From assembly GCF_000705555.1 (NCBI RefSeq), contig NZ_JMQN01000048.1, positions 1 to 64,000 of the forward strand: DNA of 64,000 bases, in the 5' to 3' direction. This document shows, piece by piece, positions 36,588-46,379 of the stretch. A program made the position numbers and the translations under genes. The notes under the pieces are model-generated. The model was not told the origin of the DNA and did not search any database. It saw only the letters and a list, made by a program, of their open reading frames with translations. The DNA is from Marinobacterium lacunae. Lineage in GTDB: Bacteria > Pseudomonadota > Gammaproteobacteria > Pseudomonadales > Balneatricaceae. The first letter of the stretch is position 1. The number at the start of each line of letters is the position of its first letter.

Positions 36588-37495
36588 AGCGTTATCCGGC
36601 CCCCCTACTTCTGGTGCTGTTAACCTCCCCCGCCATGGCGCTGGAGGGAGAGATCAAGACCCAGCTCAAGTACCTCGATGGTGCCTCGACAAACACCATC
36701 GAGTACGAGTCCGACGGCAGTTTCGATCAGCGGGAGGAGCGACGCAAAACCCGTTGGGAGAGCGAAACCCGGCTCGACCTTGAACTAACCCCCGAATCGG
36801 AGTGGCGCTGGACAGCACGCCTTGGCCAGAATGTTCGCCGCACGCGCGATCACAAGCGTACCTTCCGGGAAGATGACAGCCTCAAAAAGGACAAGACCCG
36901 TACCGAGTGGCGCCGTTACCCCTATCTGGGCGCTGGCCTGCGCTATGACCTTGGCTCCCTGCTCGGTGGCGACGCCTGGTCGGTGCGCCTCTATCACGAC
37001 CGATTTCTCGATGTAGCCTACGATGCCGGTGAACTTGCCCCCGACGCCAAGCCAATATCGGGACGTGGCACCGGTTACGAAAGCGAGCTGAGTGTACAAG
37101 CCGAATACATGACACCCTGGTACAGCCTCTACCTGTTGCCAAAACTATCGCTGACCCACACCCGGTTCAGCGCCTGGAACAACACCGCTCAGGACAAGGT
37201 CGAGAAAGCGGAGCAGGAACTACAGTACGAAGCCCGCCTCTGGCTGGACTGGATCACCCCGATGGATGGCTGGGAGATGATGTTTGGCCCCACCTGGCAG
37301 TTGGAAGATCAGGCCGAGCGTAAACCGGGCGACCCTTGGGAGTGGGAAAATCAGGAGCAGTGGCTGGCCACACTACGTTTCGAATATGCCTCCCCCGCCC
37401 CCGGTTTCGAAATGGAGTTGCAGGCCGAGCAATGGCTGAACGGCTCAGACCGCGACGACACCCGCTACAAACTGGAACTCAGCTACGAGTTCTGA
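36584..37495 (+). CDS. Predicted outer-membrane beta-barrel protein
   Basis: 303-residue precursor with a signal peptide (cleavage near AMA, residue 19). The mature part alternates polar and aromatic residues in many short strands (WRWTARLGQNV, LYHDRFLDVAYDAG, LYLLPKLSLTHTRF, WLATLRFEYASP) and ends in ELSYEF, the terminal phenylalanine typical of barrels inserted by Bam. I do not recognise the family. The ATG overlaps the stop of the GGDEF-EAL gene (ATGA), so it belongs to the same translational unit. Confidence 0.72.
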   Translation: MKRYPAPLLLVLLTSPAMALEGEIKTQLKYLDGASTNTIEYESDGSFDQREERRKTRWESETRLDLELTPESEWRWTARLGQNVRRTRDHKRTFREDDSLKKDKTRTEWRRYPYLGAGLRYDLGSLLGGDAWSVRLYHDRFLDVAYDAGELAPDAKPISGRGTGYESELSVQAEYMTPWYSLYLLPKLSLTHTRFSAWNNTAQDKVEKAEQELQYEARLWLDWITPMDGWEMMFGPTWQLEDQAERKPGDPWEWENQEQWLATLRFEYASPAPGFEMELQAEQWLNGSDRDDTRYKLELSYEF

Positions 37496-37549
37496 CACCC
37501 CACCGGCGCTGCAGGAGGCAACGCCGGACGACCCAGAGGAGAGACAAGG

Positions 37550-38398
37550 ATGTCCGCCACCCTGATGTACCCAAGTGCCCTGGCACTTCTGACCCTACCC
37601 GCCATCGCCGTTGCCCAGGCGCCTGCGCTAATGAGCGGCGTTACGCTGCAGTCCCATCAGGCTATCGAAACCGCCGAGTATCTGGTCAGCGAAAAGCTCG
37701 ACGGAGTTCGCGCCCGCTGGACAGGACAAGCGCTACTGACCCGGAGCGGCCACAGAATAGCCGCGCCTGATGCCTTGACCCGCAATCTGCCACCGGTACC
37801 GCTCGATGGCGAGCTATGGCTTGGGCGCCAGCGGTTCGACGCCCTCAGCGCGCTGGTCAGACGTGCCGATCCAGCCGACGACCTCTGGCAGGAGGTCAGT
37901 TTTCAGCTGTTCGACCTGCCGGCACACAGGGGAAGCTTCAGCGAACGCACCGAAGCGCTGGCGCAGATTGTCGCCGCTGTGGATAACCCGCATATACAGG
38001 TCATAAAGCAGCATCGCGATCTCACACGTGCACAGCTGGATTCACGGCTTGGGCAGATAAAGCAGGCAGGTGGTGAAGGTCTCATGCTGATGCACGGCTC
38101 GGCGCATTATATCCACGGTCGCAGCGAGCTGCTGCTCAAATACAAAGGGTATGAAGATGCCGAAGCCGTCGTCGTCGGCTACACCGAGGGCAAGGGCAAA
38201 TACGACGGCATGACCGGCGCACTGATCGTGGAAACGAAATCCGGTGTGCGTTTTCGCATCGGCTCGGGACTGAGCGATGAAGAGCGCATCAGCCCGCCGC
38301 CTCTGGGCTCGACCATAACCTACCGCTACAACGGCCTGACGGCTCACGGCAAGCCGCGGTTTGCACGGTTCATGCGCCTGTACAGTGCCGAGCTCTAA
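37550..38398 (+). CDS. Periplasmic ATP-dependent DNA ligase (LigE type)
   Basis: Minimal ATP-dependent ligase of 282 residues: nucleotidyltransferase and OB-fold domains only. Motif I EKLDGVRA supplies the adenylated lysine, K49. Motif III is DGELWLG, motif IV EGLMLM, motif V LLKYKGY. The first 22 residues form a signal peptide (ALLTLPAIAVAQA), as known for Lig E proteins, so it should act outside the cytoplasm. A GGAGAG site lies shortly before the ATG. It follows the outer-membrane protein by 54 bases and may share its transcript. Ends at a strong terminator. Confidence 0.87.
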   Translation: MSATLMYPSALALLTLPAIAVAQAPALMSGVTLQSHQAIETAEYLVSEKLDGVRARWTGQALLTRSGHRIAAPDALTRNLPPVPLDGELWLGRQRFDALSALVRRADPADDLWQEVSFQLFDLPAHRGSFSERTEALAQIVAAVDNPHIQVIKQHRDLTRAQLDSRLGQIKQAGGEGLMLMHGSAHYIHGRSELLLKYKGYEDAEAVVVGYTEGKGKYDGMTGALIVETKSGVRFRIGSGLSDEERISPPPLGSTITYRYNGLTAHGKPRFARFMRLYSAEL

Positions 38399-38440
38399 AC
38401 ATTGCGGGTGCAACGCGCCCGGTTATGACCGCTAGAAACA

Positions 38441-38466
38441 AAAAAGCTCCCGTTCGGGAGCTTTTT
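38441..38466. terminator. Bidirectional terminator between the ligase gene and hisF
   Basis: AAAAAGCTCCCG-TT-CGGGAGCTTTTT: seven GC-rich pairs extended by five A:T pairs, with an A-run on one side and a T-run on the other. It can end both the plus-strand ligase transcript and the minus-strand his transcript. Confidence 0.88.
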
Positions 38467-38482
38467 CGACAGGGCCAGAGGC

Positions 38483-39256
38483 TTAGAGGCGAACCTCGAT
38501 TCCGCGCTCGCGCATGTACTGCTTGGCCTGAGGAATGGTGTACTCGTTGAAGTGGAAGATCGACGCCGCCAGTACCGCGTCCGCCTTGCCTTCGATACAA
38601 CCCTCAACCAGGTGGTCCAGATTGCCGACGCCGCCAGAGGCGATCACCGGTACGTTGACCGCTTCGGAGATGGCGCGGGTAACGCCAAGGTCATAGCCGT
38701 TCTTCACGCCATCCTGATCCATGGAGGTGAGCAGGATCTCGCCGGCGCCGTATTCGACCATCTTCTTCGCCCACTCGATGGCATCCAGCCCGGTCGGCTT
38801 GCGTCCACCGTGGGTGAAGATCTCCCACTTGTCCGGCTCGCCGGGCTGGGACACCTTTTTGGCATCGATGGCGACAACGATGCACTGGCTGCCGAAACGC
38901 TCGGCCGCCTCACGCACGAACTCCGGATTGAACACCGCCGCGGTGTTGATCGACACCTTGTCGGCCCCGGCGTTAAGCATCTTGCGGATATCCTCGCAGG
39001 TGCGGATACCACCGCCCACGGTAAGGGGGATGAATACCTGCGATGCCATACGCTCTACGGTATGCACCATGGTATCGCGGCCCTCATGGCTGGCAGTGAT
39101 ATCGAGGAAGGTGATCTCATCCGCGCCCTGCTCGTCGTAGCGCTTGGCCACTTCGACCGGATCACCGGCGTCGCGGATATCAAGGAACTTCACGCCCTTG
39201 ACCACACGGCCGTTCTCCACGTCCAGACAGGGGATGATGCGTTTTGCCAGTGCCAT
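38483..39256 (-). CDS. hisF: Imidazole glycerol phosphate synthase, cyclase subunit
   Basis: TIM-barrel subunit that uses ammonia from HisH to close the imidazole ring, giving imidazole glycerol phosphate and AICAR. 257 residues with the catalytic D in [13 protein letters not shown] near residue 11, the second catalytic aspartate in [15 protein letters not shown], and phosphate-binding loops VGGGIRT and ASGGVGN. Last gene of hisBHAF; 32 bases after hisA. Confidence 0.97.
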   Translation of the reverse strand: MALAKRIIPCLDVENGRVVKGVKFLDIRDAGDPVEVAKRYDEQGADEITFLDITASHEGRDTMVHTVERMASQVFIPLTVGGGIRTCEDIRKMLNAGADKVSINTAAVFNPEFVREAAERFGSQCIVVAIDAKKVSQPGEPDKWEIFTHGGRKPTGLDAIEWAKKMVEYGAGEILLTSMDQDGVKNGYDLGVTRAISEAVNVPVIASGGVGNLDHLVEGCIEGKADAVLAASIFHFNEYTIPQAKQYMRERGIEVRL

Positions 39257-39288
39257 GGTGCTTAACCTTCTTGACTGTTTTTACGTAC

Positions 39289-40029
39289 TCAGCTTTTGCT
39301 CAGCTCATCGCTGAGTGTCTGCGCCTCGGCCACATCCAGCGTACCCTCGTAGATGGCGCGCCCTGTGATGGCACCGAGAATGCCCTGATCGGCCACGGCC
39401 GCCAGTTTGCGGATATCCTCGATATCGGTCACGCCACCGGAGGCGATCACCGGAATGCCCGCTTCACGCGCCAGCTCGACGGTCGCTTCCACGTTGACAC
39501 CCTGCATCATGCCGTCACGACTGATGTCGGTGTACACGATGGCGCTGACGCCGTCGTTGCGGAAACGCTTGGCCAGATCAACCGCCTTCACATCGGTGAC
39601 TTCTGCCCAACCATCGATCGCCACGTAGCCGTCCTGCGCATCCAGACCGACAATGATGTGGCCCGGGAACTGCTTGCACATCTCGGTGACGAACTCCGGC
39701 TCTTTCACCGCCTTGGTGCCGATGATGACATAGTCGACGCCGGCATCCAGATACGCCTGAATGGTTTCGGCAGAACGGATACCGCCGCCGATCTGGATCG
39801 GAAGATCCGGATACGCCTTGGCGATGGCGTTGACGATCTCGCCGTTGACCGGGTTACCGGCAAATGCGCCGTTGAGGTCAACCAGGTGCAGTCGGCGGCA
39901 GCCCGCTTCGACCCACTTGGCGGCCATATCGACCGGGTTGTCGGAGAAGACGGTGGAGTCGTCCATACGGCCCTGACGCAGGCGTACGCACTTGCCGTCC
40001 TTGAGATCAATCGCGGGGATAATCAGCAT
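39289..40029 (-). CDS. hisA: ProFAR isomerase (HisA)
   Basis: TIM-barrel isomerase converting ProFAR to PRFAR. 246 residues with the catalytic aspartates in [13 protein letters not shown] (D8) and YTDISRDGM, and phosphate loops IGGGIRS and ASGGVTD. Its sequence is clearly paralogous to hisF next door, as expected for these half-barrel duplicates. 38 bases after hisH. Confidence 0.97.
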   Translation of the reverse strand: MLIIPAIDLKDGKCVRLRQGRMDDSTVFSDNPVDMAAKWVEAGCRRLHLVDLNGAFAGNPVNGEIVNAIAKAYPDLPIQIGGGIRSAETIQAYLDAGVDYVIIGTKAVKEPEFVTEMCKQFPGHIIVGLDAQDGYVAIDGWAEVTDVKAVDLAKRFRNDGVSAIVYTDISRDGMMQGVNVEATVELAREAGIPVIASGGVTDIEDIRKLAAVADQGILGAITGRAIYEGTLDVAEAQTLSDELSKS

Positions 40030-40067
40030 TGTGGATAAAACCTTGAAATAGTGTCTCGTCGGGCCGC

Positions 40068-40715
40068 TCAGGCGCGGCCGTCCCAGTTAAGGAAATTCTT
40101 CAGCAGTTGCAAACCGGCGGTGTGGCTCTTCTCCGGGTGGAACTGCACGGCAAACACGTTGTTGTGCGCCAGCGCCACGTCGAAATCGACACCGTAGTTG
40201 CAGGTGGCCGCGACCTGTTCGCGCTGCGCCAGCTTCACGTAATAGCTGTGCACGAAATAGAAACGGGTACCGTTGTCGATATTGGCCCAGAGCGGGTGAT
40301 CGATGCTCTGCTGCACCTCGTTCCAGCCCATATGCGGCACCTTCAGGCGCTCACCGGCCTGATCGCGCAGATCGTCGCCAAAGTAGTTAACGCGACCTTC
40401 GAACTCGCCCAGACAGTCGATGCCCTCGTTCTCCTCGGAGAACTGCATCAACGCCTGATAGCCGACGCAGATACCAAGGAACGGCTTACCGGAGGCGATC
40501 GCTTCACGCACCTCTTTGTCTACACCCAAACGGCGGATCTCGGCCATACAGTCGCGAATCGCACCCACGCCGGGCAGCAATACACGGTCAGCCGTACGCA
40601 CCTGCTCGGGATCGGCGGTCACACGCACTTCGACACCGGGCTGCACATGCTCAAGCGCCTTGGCGACCGAGTGCAGATTGCCCATGCCGTAATCGATGAC
40701 TGCAATGCTGCTCAT
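40068..40715 (-). CDS. hisH: Imidazole glycerol phosphate synthase, glutamine amidotransferase subunit
   Basis: Class I glutaminase that provides ammonia to HisF. 215 residues; catalytic triad is visible as the nucleophile C in [11 protein letters not shown] and the H and E in VQFHPEKS. The N-terminal [15 protein letters not shown] is the HisH hallmark. It starts 3 bases after the hisB stop. Confidence 0.97.
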   Translation of the reverse strand: MSSIAVIDYGMGNLHSVAKALEHVQPGVEVRVTADPEQVRTADRVLLPGVGAIRDCMAEIRRLGVDKEVREAIASGKPFLGICVGYQALMQFSEENEGIDCLGEFEGRVNYFGDDLRDQAGERLKVPHMGWNEVQQSIDHPLWANIDNGTRFYFVHSYYVKLAQREQVAATCNYGVDFDVALAHNNVFAVQFHPEKSHTAGLQLLKNFLNWDGRA

Positions 40716-40718
40716 GGC

Positions 40719-41312
40719 TTACAAGCACCCCTTGGTCGACGGCATGATATCGGCGGCACGCTGATCCACCTCCAACGCCATGCGCAGTGCACGGCCGAAC
40801 GCCTTGAAGATCGTCTCGGCCTGATGATGGGTGTTCTTGCCCTTGAGGTTATCGATGTGCAGCGTGACCCCGGCGTGGTTGACGAAGCCATGGAAGAACT
40901 CGCTGAACAGATCCACATCGAAGGCGCCGACCCGGCCACGGACGAACTCCACGTCCATCGCCAGCCCAGGGCGACCGGAGAAATCGATCACCACACGCGA
41001 GAGCGCCTCATCGAGGGGTACATAGGCGTGTCCGTAGCGGCGGATGCCCTTCTTGTCGCCCACCGCCTGCTTGAACGCCTGGCCCAGAGTGATGCCGATA
41101 TCCTCCACCGTGTGGTGATCGTCGATATGCAAGTCGCCAATGGCATTGATCTCCATATCGATCAGGCCATGACGGGCGATCTGATCCATCATGTGGTCAA
41201 GGAAAGGTACGCCGGTATCGGCCTCGAACTGGCCTGTGCCATCGAGGTTGATCGATACGGTGATCTGGGTTTCCAGAGTGTTGCGGGTCACTCTGGCGGT
41301 ACGATCGGCCAT
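40719..41312 (-). CDS. hisB: Imidazoleglycerol-phosphate dehydratase
   Basis: Manganese-dependent dehydratase of the histidine pathway. 197 residues: the single-function form without the N-terminal phosphatase that is fused to it in E. coli. Metal-binding repeats [10 protein letters not shown] near residue 70 and [15 protein letters not shown] are intact, with PFLDHM and SGRPGL. First gene of hisBHAF. A TATAAT hexamer lies 44 bases upstream (41361-41356, minus strand), but I see no good -35. Confidence 0.97.
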   Translation of the reverse strand: MADRTARVTRNTLETQITVSINLDGTGQFEADTGVPFLDHMMDQIARHGLIDMEINAIGDLHIDDHHTVEDIGITLGQAFKQAVGDKKGIRRYGHAYVPLDEALSRVVIDFSGRPGLAMDVEFVRGRVGAFDVDLFSEFFHGFVNHAGVTLHIDNLKGKNTHHQAETIFKAFGRALRMALEVDQRAADIMPSTKGCL

Positions 41313-41397
41313 CTCTGTCTCCGCCGTTGCGCGTTGGTTTTAATGCGAAACGATCATTATACAGGCAACCGGCGTCCAACGGCAGATCAGAGCGGGA

Positions 41398-42525
41398 TCA
41401 ATAGTGCTTGAGCTTGAAGGCCATAATCTGATCATCAATGGGTTTGATGATCACCTCGTTGACGCCCATTCCCAGCACCAGTTCAACCTTCTCCCGGTCG
41501 CCGGCCTGGGCCATGACAAACAGCTTCGCGTTCGATAGCGAGGGCGATTTCTTGATCTTCTCGATCAGATGAAAAGCGGGCATATCCGGCAGGGTCAGAT
41601 CGAGCAGGACAATATCGGCGCTCAGACTGTCAACTTCGCGAGCGAAATCGCTACCGTAACTGAAGCAAAACGTCTCGCAGCCGTTCTTCTCCAATATCGC
41701 CGTCACCTCCTGCATCGACGCTGCGTTGTCCTCAACAACGACGACACGCTTGCCTCGCGGTGGGATATCCGAATACTCACGGCCGATGGATACCCGCTGA
41801 TCGATCGCCATATCGGCCATCTCGGCGGTCACCTCTTTTACCCGGCTAACGGCCTCGCTGACATGGGAATGGATGGGTTTGTGCACCAGATCGTTCGAAT
41901 GCTGGGAAATCAGCTCACTGGCAGACACCCCCTGGCCACTGCTGACCTGTTGTTCTACCGCATTGGCCAACGTACTCATCGCCAGCTGGATAGTGTCACT
42001 TAACCGCTGCAGCATCTCAGCGTTGATTCCGGATACACGGCTATCGGTCTGGGCTATCTGTTCAAGAGAGTCGCAAATGGCACTGATCGAAGAAGGCTTC
42101 ACCGAGCCCATGTGCCCGTCATCCTGAAGCGCCTTGAGCTGTTTGAAGCGCAGCAGCAGATGATAGGGGTCGTATAGGGGATGAACGATGTAATAATCGT
42201 TGAACAAACCTTTGCGACAAAGCTGGAACGCCTGCTTGACCTCATTGCGATCACACAGCAAAAGCGTAGAGCCGATGTACTGCTCGATATCAGGGTCTGT
42301 CTTGAGCAGCCGAAAGTACGCCACTTCGCTCTGTTCAATGGTGGCAAGACCGAAGATCAGCGCATTGATCGGCTTGGTGTGAGCACGGCGGATCAACTCC
42401 TCGACGTTGCTGATGATGGTGAAGTCACGGCAACTCTTGCTGAGGATTTCAACCAGCTGCTCATGTTTCTGGCGGGATTCGACAAGCAGCACCACCGAAA
42501 AACTGGAACTTGCAGGCATTGGCAT
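41398..42525 (-). CDS. Two-receiver response regulator-like protein
   Basis: 375 residues with a receiver-like fold at each end and no output domain. The C-terminal receiver (about 259-375) is complete: acidic pair E265-D266, phosphorylation site D309 in IVLLDLTLPD, K361 in VIIKPID; the usual Ser/Thr switch is Ala339. The N-terminal one (about 9-130) keeps the strand pattern but lacks the acidic pocket and the phospho-acceptor (NALIFGLATIE). A 120-residue helical linker joins them. Possibly a phosphorelay or scaffold protein (inference). Lies 85 bases upstream of hisB; no histidine kinase is adjacent. Confidence 0.7.
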   Translation of the reverse strand: MPMPASSSFSVVLLVESRQKHEQLVEILSKSCRDFTIISNVEELIRRAHTKPINALIFGLATIEQSEVAYFRLLKTDPDIEQYIGSTLLLCDRNEVKQAFQLCRKGLFNDYYIVHPLYDPYHLLLRFKQLKALQDDGHMGSVKPSSISAICDSLEQIAQTDSRVSGINAEMLQRLSDTIQLAMSTLANAVEQQVSSGQGVSASELISQHSNDLVHKPIHSHVSEAVSRVKEVTAEMADMAIDQRVSIGREYSDIPPRGKRVVVVEDNAASMQEVTAILEKNGCETFCFSYGSDFAREVDSLSADIVLLDLTLPDMPAFHLIEKIKKSPSLSNAKLFVMAQAGDREKVELVLGMGVNEVIIKPIDDQIMAFKLKHY

Positions 42526-42688
42526 CTGTCCCTTTGAAAGCTCAACCCTATCACTTAAGAGTCCAGTTGAGAGACTCAGACCGGCTTTTGCTGTGTATTT
42601 TACGCTCGATTTTAGTCAAACCGGACAGCAGTTGGCTAGAATGGCACACTACCCCTAAGAAGACCGACGCATACAGGAATCTCTACGC

Positions 42689-44836
42689 ATGAAACTTCTG
42701 ACAAGGTTGTTAATCGGCATACTGGTGTTCGTTGTACTGGTAATCGGAGCGGGCGGGATCATCCTCGGCTTCGTTATCGACCCGAACGACTACCGCACCG
42801 AGATCGAGCAAGCCGCGCTCGAAAGCGGTGGCGTCGAGCTCAAAATCAATGGCGAGATCGACTGGTCGGTATTTCCCTGGCTCGGTCTTGCGGTGAATGA
42901 CATCAGCATCCGCTACCCCGAACAGCCTCAGCTGGCGACCCTTAATCAGGCCCAGCTATCGGTCAAGCTGATGCCGCTGCTCTCGGCCAACGTAGAAATG
43001 AGCAGTATTCTGGTGGATGGCCTGAAGCTGAACCTGATCACCACCGGTCGCGCCAATAACTGGTCCCGTATCGATGCAACGAAAGAGAGTGCTGCAGCGA
43101 CAAACAATGGTGATGAGAAGTCCGGCTCAGGCAGCCCGCTCAGAGGGCTGGATATCGAGTCCATTGCACTGACCAATGCCCAGATCCGTTACGTCGACGA
43201 AGCGCTCGGCAATCGCATCGAAATCAACAACCTCAACCTCAACACCGGCCGCGTGTTTCCCGACCAGCCGGTACCGGTTGAGCTCAGCGCACAGGTGAAC
43301 CAGTTTCAGGGCGATACTCAAACCCTCAACGCCACCACGTCGCTCTCGACTGCGGCCCTGCTGAACCTGGCCAAGAAGCAGTATCAGCTGGATAAGCTCA
43401 ACGCTAATCTGGAGCTGACCCACGCCGCCCTTGGCGACAAACCGCTGAAGCTGGCACTGAAAGGCAAGCTCGACGCCGACGCTGCCGCGCAGAAGATCGA
43501 TCTCAATCTTGAAACGCTGTCACTGGCCAATTTGGTCGCCAGCGGCCAGATCGGCATTCAGAGTTTTTCCGCACCGATCTTCAGCGGCGAAATCAATCTG
43601 GCCACATTCAACCTCAAAGAGCTGCTTGAGCAGCTCGGCCAGAGCGCGCCCCAAACTCAGGATGCCAAGGCGCTCACGGCGGTCAGCCTGAATGCCAAGC
43701 TCGACGGTCCGGCCAATACCCTCGGTCTCAACCCACTGACATTGACGCTGGATGACACCCAGTTCAACGGATCCCTGTCGGTCGATCTGAAATCTCAGGC
43801 TCAGAACATCGTACTCAAGGGCGGCAGTTTCAACGCCGACCGCTACCTGCCACCGGCAAGCAACAACGCCGGTACCAAGCCGGCGGACAACACCGGCAAC
43901 GCAAGCAACAGTGGTGAGCGCTGGTCAAAAGAGGAGATCATTCCCGTTGCACCAATCAAGGCGCTTAACCTGGATGCCAAGTTTGACCTCCAGTCGCTGA
44001 AGGTCTCCGGCCTCGATGCCAGCAATCTGGGCCTGACGGTCAGTGCCCATAACGGTTTGGTGAAGATCAGCCGCATCAATGCTGATCTGTACTCCGGCAC
44101 CGTCCGCAACGCGGTGACACTCGATGCCCGTAAGTCTCCGCTGCAGCTCGCCATCGACAAGAAGGTCAGCGGCGTTCAGATCGGTGAGCTGCTCAAAGCG
44201 ATGAACGGCGAAGCACCGATCACCGGTGCCGTCAGCGCGAATGCCAAGCTGACCGCTCAGGGCCAATCGCTGTACGCCATCATCAACTCCCTCAACGGCA
44301 CCGCCAACGTCAACGCTGCCGATGGCGTGATCGAAGGAATCGACATGGCACAGACCATCTGTCAGGGCATCAATAACGTGGCCAGTCTCGGCATCAACAC
44401 CACACAGGTAGACCAGTCCACGCCGTTTGCGAACATGGGCGGCAACTTCACCATCACCAACGGTGTCGTCAGCAACAAGGATCTGGCCGCTACGCTGGAT
44501 GCCATGTCACTGGCCGGACGCGGCAACGTCAACCTGCCCAAGGCTCTGATCGACTACCGCCTTGGCCTCACCATCAAGGAAAACCTGTTCAAGCAGACCT
44601 GTTCGGTTAACAACCGACTGGAAGGGGTCGAGTTCCCAGTCAACTGCAAAGGCTCGTTCGACACCCCGCCTGCGAAGATGTGCAAACCCGACGCCAGCGT
44701 CTTCACTAACCTTCTGAAGGCTGAAGCCAAGAAAAAGGTCGAAGAGAAGGTCGGCAAGCAGATCGAGGAGAAACTCGGCGAAAAACTGGGTGACGAAGGC
44801 GCTAAGTCCCTGCTCAAGGGGTTGTTCGGAAATTGA
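42689..44836 (+). CDS. AsmA family envelope protein
   Basis: Inner-membrane-anchored protein of 715 residues: membrane helix 7-29, then a long periplasmic region with the AsmA N domain ([35 protein letters not shown]) and the C-terminal AsmA repeat region ([24 protein letters not shown]...). The family belongs to the large bridge-like lipid-transfer group involved in outer-membrane lipid balance. The C terminus is lysine-rich with a coiled-coil stretch. Its stop codon overlaps the mutY start by one base (TGATG). Confidence 0.9.
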   Translation: MKLLTRLLIGILVFVVLVIGAGGIILGFVIDPNDYRTEIEQAALESGGVELKINGEIDWSVFPWLGLAVNDISIRYPEQPQLATLNQAQLSVKLMPLLSANVEMSSILVDGLKLNLITTGRANNWSRIDATKESAAATNNGDEKSGSGSPLRGLDIESIALTNAQIRYVDEALGNRIEINNLNLNTGRVFPDQPVPVELSAQVNQFQGDTQTLNATTSLSTAALLNLAKKQYQLDKLNANLELTHAALGDKPLKLALKGKLDADAAAQKIDLNLETLSLANLVASGQIGIQSFSAPIFSGEINLATFNLKELLEQLGQSAPQTQDAKALTAVSLNAKLDGPANTLGLNPLTLTLDDTQFNGSLSVDLKSQAQNIVLKGGSFNADRYLPPASNNAGTKPADNTGNASNSGERWSKEEIIPVAPIKALNLDAKFDLQSLKVSGLDASNLGLTVSAHNGLVKISRINADLYSGTVRNAVTLDARKSPLQLAIDKKVSGVQIGELLKAMNGEAPITGAVSANAKLTAQGQSLYAIINSLNGTANVNAADGVIEGIDMAQTICQGINNVASLGINTTQVDQSTPFANMGGNFTITNGVVSNKDLAATLDAMSLAGRGNVNLPKALIDYRLGLTIKENLFKQTCSVNNRLEGVEFPVNCKGSFDTPPAKMCKPDASVFTNLLKAEAKKKVEEKVGKQIEEKLGEKLGDEGAKSLLKGLFGN

Positions 44837-45918
44837 TGAACAGCGCCGTTAACACCCTGTCGCCGCAGCAGTTCCACGGCGCCGTGCTGGAGTGGTTCGA
44901 CCAGCACGGGCGCAAGGACCTGCCCTGGCAAAAAGAGAAAACCGCTTACAACACCTGGGTCTCGGAGATCATGCTGCAACAGACCCAGGTCGCGACGGTT
45001 ATCCCCTATTACCAGCGCTTTATGGAGCGCTTCCCCGATGTGGAAGCGCTTGCCGATGCCGAGATCGACGACGTCCTGCACCTCTGGACAGGGCTTGGCT
45101 ATTACGCCCGTGCGCGCAACCTGCATAAGGCCGCGCGTATTGTCAGCCGGGATTTCGGCGGCCAGTTTCCCGACAGTGTCGAGGGCCTTGAGGGTCTGCC
45201 CGGCATTGGCCGCTCCACGGCCGGTGCCATCCTGTCGATCTCTACAGGCAAACCCGCCGCCATTCTCGATGGCAACGTCAAGCGAGTGCTTGCGCGGTTC
45301 TACGCCGTAGAAGGCTGGCCCGGCCAGCCCGCGGTGATGAAACGGCTCTGGGCCCTGGCCGAGCGCAACACGCCAACGGCACGGGCCGGCGAGTATACTC
45401 AGGCGATGATGGATCTTGGGGCAACGCTCTGCACCCGTAGCAAACCCAGCTGTCTGCTCTGCCCATTGCAGCAGGAATGTAAAGCCTTTGCGCTGGGGCT
45501 TACGGCGAGCCTGCCCTCGCCTCGCCCGAAGAAGACACTGCCGGTGAAACAGACGCACATGCTGATCATTCGCGACAGCAGCGACCAGATCCTGCTGGCC
45601 CAGCGACCGCCCAGCGGCATCTGGGGTGGCCTCTGGAGCCTGCCCGAGGTGCAGGACCTGCGCGACGCACCAAGCGAGCTGGGCATCGATATCCTTAACG
45701 CTGACGCCATGGAGCCGGTACGCCACACCTTCAGCCACTACCATCTGGATATAACGCCGGTGCAGATCACGCTGAAAAACCCTACAAACTCAGTCATGGA
45801 AGGCCCGGCAACACTCTGGTATAACACCCGCCAACCACAAAACATCGGTCTGGCCGCGCCGGTCAAGCGTTTGCTTGAAACACTCGCCAGCGACAGCCAC
45901 AAGGGAGGTAAGCGATGA
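44836..45918 (+). CDS. mutY: A/G-specific adenine DNA glycosylase
   Basis: Removes adenine mispaired with 8-oxoguanine. From the ATG at 44836 it has 360 residues: the helix-hairpin-helix [13 protein letters not shown], the catalytic glutamate region EIMLQQTQV and aspartate LDGNVKRVL. The [4Fe-4S] cysteines occur in the C-x6-C-x2-C-x5-C pattern ([19 protein letters not shown]), and a NUDIX-like C-terminal domain reads 8-oxoG. Overlaps asmA-like upstream and yggX downstream (ATGA), the usual mutY-yggX pair. Confidence 0.97.
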   Translation: MNSAVNTLSPQQFHGAVLEWFDQHGRKDLPWQKEKTAYNTWVSEIMLQQTQVATVIPYYQRFMERFPDVEALADAEIDDVLHLWTGLGYYARARNLHKAARIVSRDFGGQFPDSVEGLEGLPGIGRSTAGAILSISTGKPAAILDGNVKRVLARFYAVEGWPGQPAVMKRLWALAERNTPTARAGEYTQAMMDLGATLCTRSKPSCLLCPLQQECKAFALGLTASLPSPRPKKTLPVKQTHMLIIRDSSDQILLAQRPPSGIWGGLWSLPEVQDLRDAPSELGIDILNADAMEPVRHTFSHYHLDITPVQITLKNPTNSVMEGPATLWYNTRQPQNIGLAAPVKRLLETLASDSHKGGKR

Positions 45919-46193
45919 GCCGTACAGTCATCTGCCGCAAATACAAAAAAGAGATGGAAGGACTTGAGCGCCCACCCTACCCCGGCGCACTGGGTCAGGA
46001 GATCTTCGACAACGTGTCCAAACAGGCCTGGCAGGAGTGGACCGACCACCAGACCATGCTGATCAACGAGAAGCATCTGAACCTGATGGACCCGCAGAGC
46101 CGCAAATACCTGCAGGAAGAGATGCAGAAGTTTCTCTCCGGCGAAGACTATGACAAGGCCGAAGGCTACGTCCCGCCATCGGAAGGCAAGTAA
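45915..46193 (+). CDS. yggX: Probable Fe(2+)-trafficking protein YggX
   Basis: Small cytoplasmic protein of 92 residues linked to iron handling and protection of Fe-S clusters from oxidants. It shows the family start [20 protein letters not shown] with its conserved cysteine, then [28 protein letters not shown]. The four-base overlap with mutY, itself an Fe-S enzyme, is conserved in gammaproteobacteria. Confidence 0.96.
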   Translation: MSRTVICRKYKKEMEGLERPPYPGALGQEIFDNVSKQAWQEWTDHQTMLINEKHLNLMDPQSRKYLQEEMQKFLSGEDYDKAEGYVPPSEGK

Positions 46194-46218
46194 CGGAAAG
46201 AAAAGTGAAAACAGGGCG

Positions 46219-46247
46219 TTGACACCCACCATCAAGTCGGGTTTAAT
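46219..46247 (+). promoter_or_regulatory. Promoter of tRNA-Phe
   Basis: Perfect TTGACA (46219-46224), 17-base spacer, TTTAAT (46242-46247), and a GC-rich discriminator (ACGCGCCTC) before the tRNA at 46260. This is the pattern of strong, growth-rate-controlled stable-RNA promoters. Confidence 0.8.
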
Positions 46248-46259
46248 ACGCGCCTCGTT

Positions 46260-46335
46260 GCCCGGATAGCTCAGTCGGTAGAGCAGGGGATTGAAAATCC
46301 CCGTGTCGGTGGTTCGATTCCGCCTCCGGGCACCA
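46260..46335 (+). tRNA. tRNA-Phe (GAA)
   Basis: 76 nt including the encoded CCA. Acceptor GCCCGGA pairs with TCCGGGC; the D-arm contains AGCTCAGTCGGTAGAGC; the anticodon stem GGGGA/TCCCC encloses TTGAAAA, giving anticodon GAA; the T-arm has GGTTCGATTCC. All cloverleaf pairings are sound. Confidence 0.97.
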
Positions 46336-46344
46336 CCTCTTTCA

Positions 46345-46373
46345 GAAGCCCTGCATCATTGATGCGGGGCTTC
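46345..46373 (+). terminator. Terminator after tRNA-Phe
   Basis: A 14-pair stem with one G-U pair (GAAGCCCTGCATCA with TGATGCGGGGCTTC) starts 10 bases after the tRNA; a mixed GTCGTTT follows. It separates the tRNA from the convergent EamA gene. Confidence 0.7.
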
Positions 46374-46379
46374 GTCGTT

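Noticed and set aside
40107..41411. 434-codon plus-strand open frame opposite hisH and hisB
   Set aside because: A shadow frame rich in His, Asp and Arg with no recognisable fold, covering two certain genes.
44554..45744. 396-codon minus-strand open frame opposite mutY
   Set aside because: Antisense to mutY and the end of the asmA-like gene; no motif or ribosome site.
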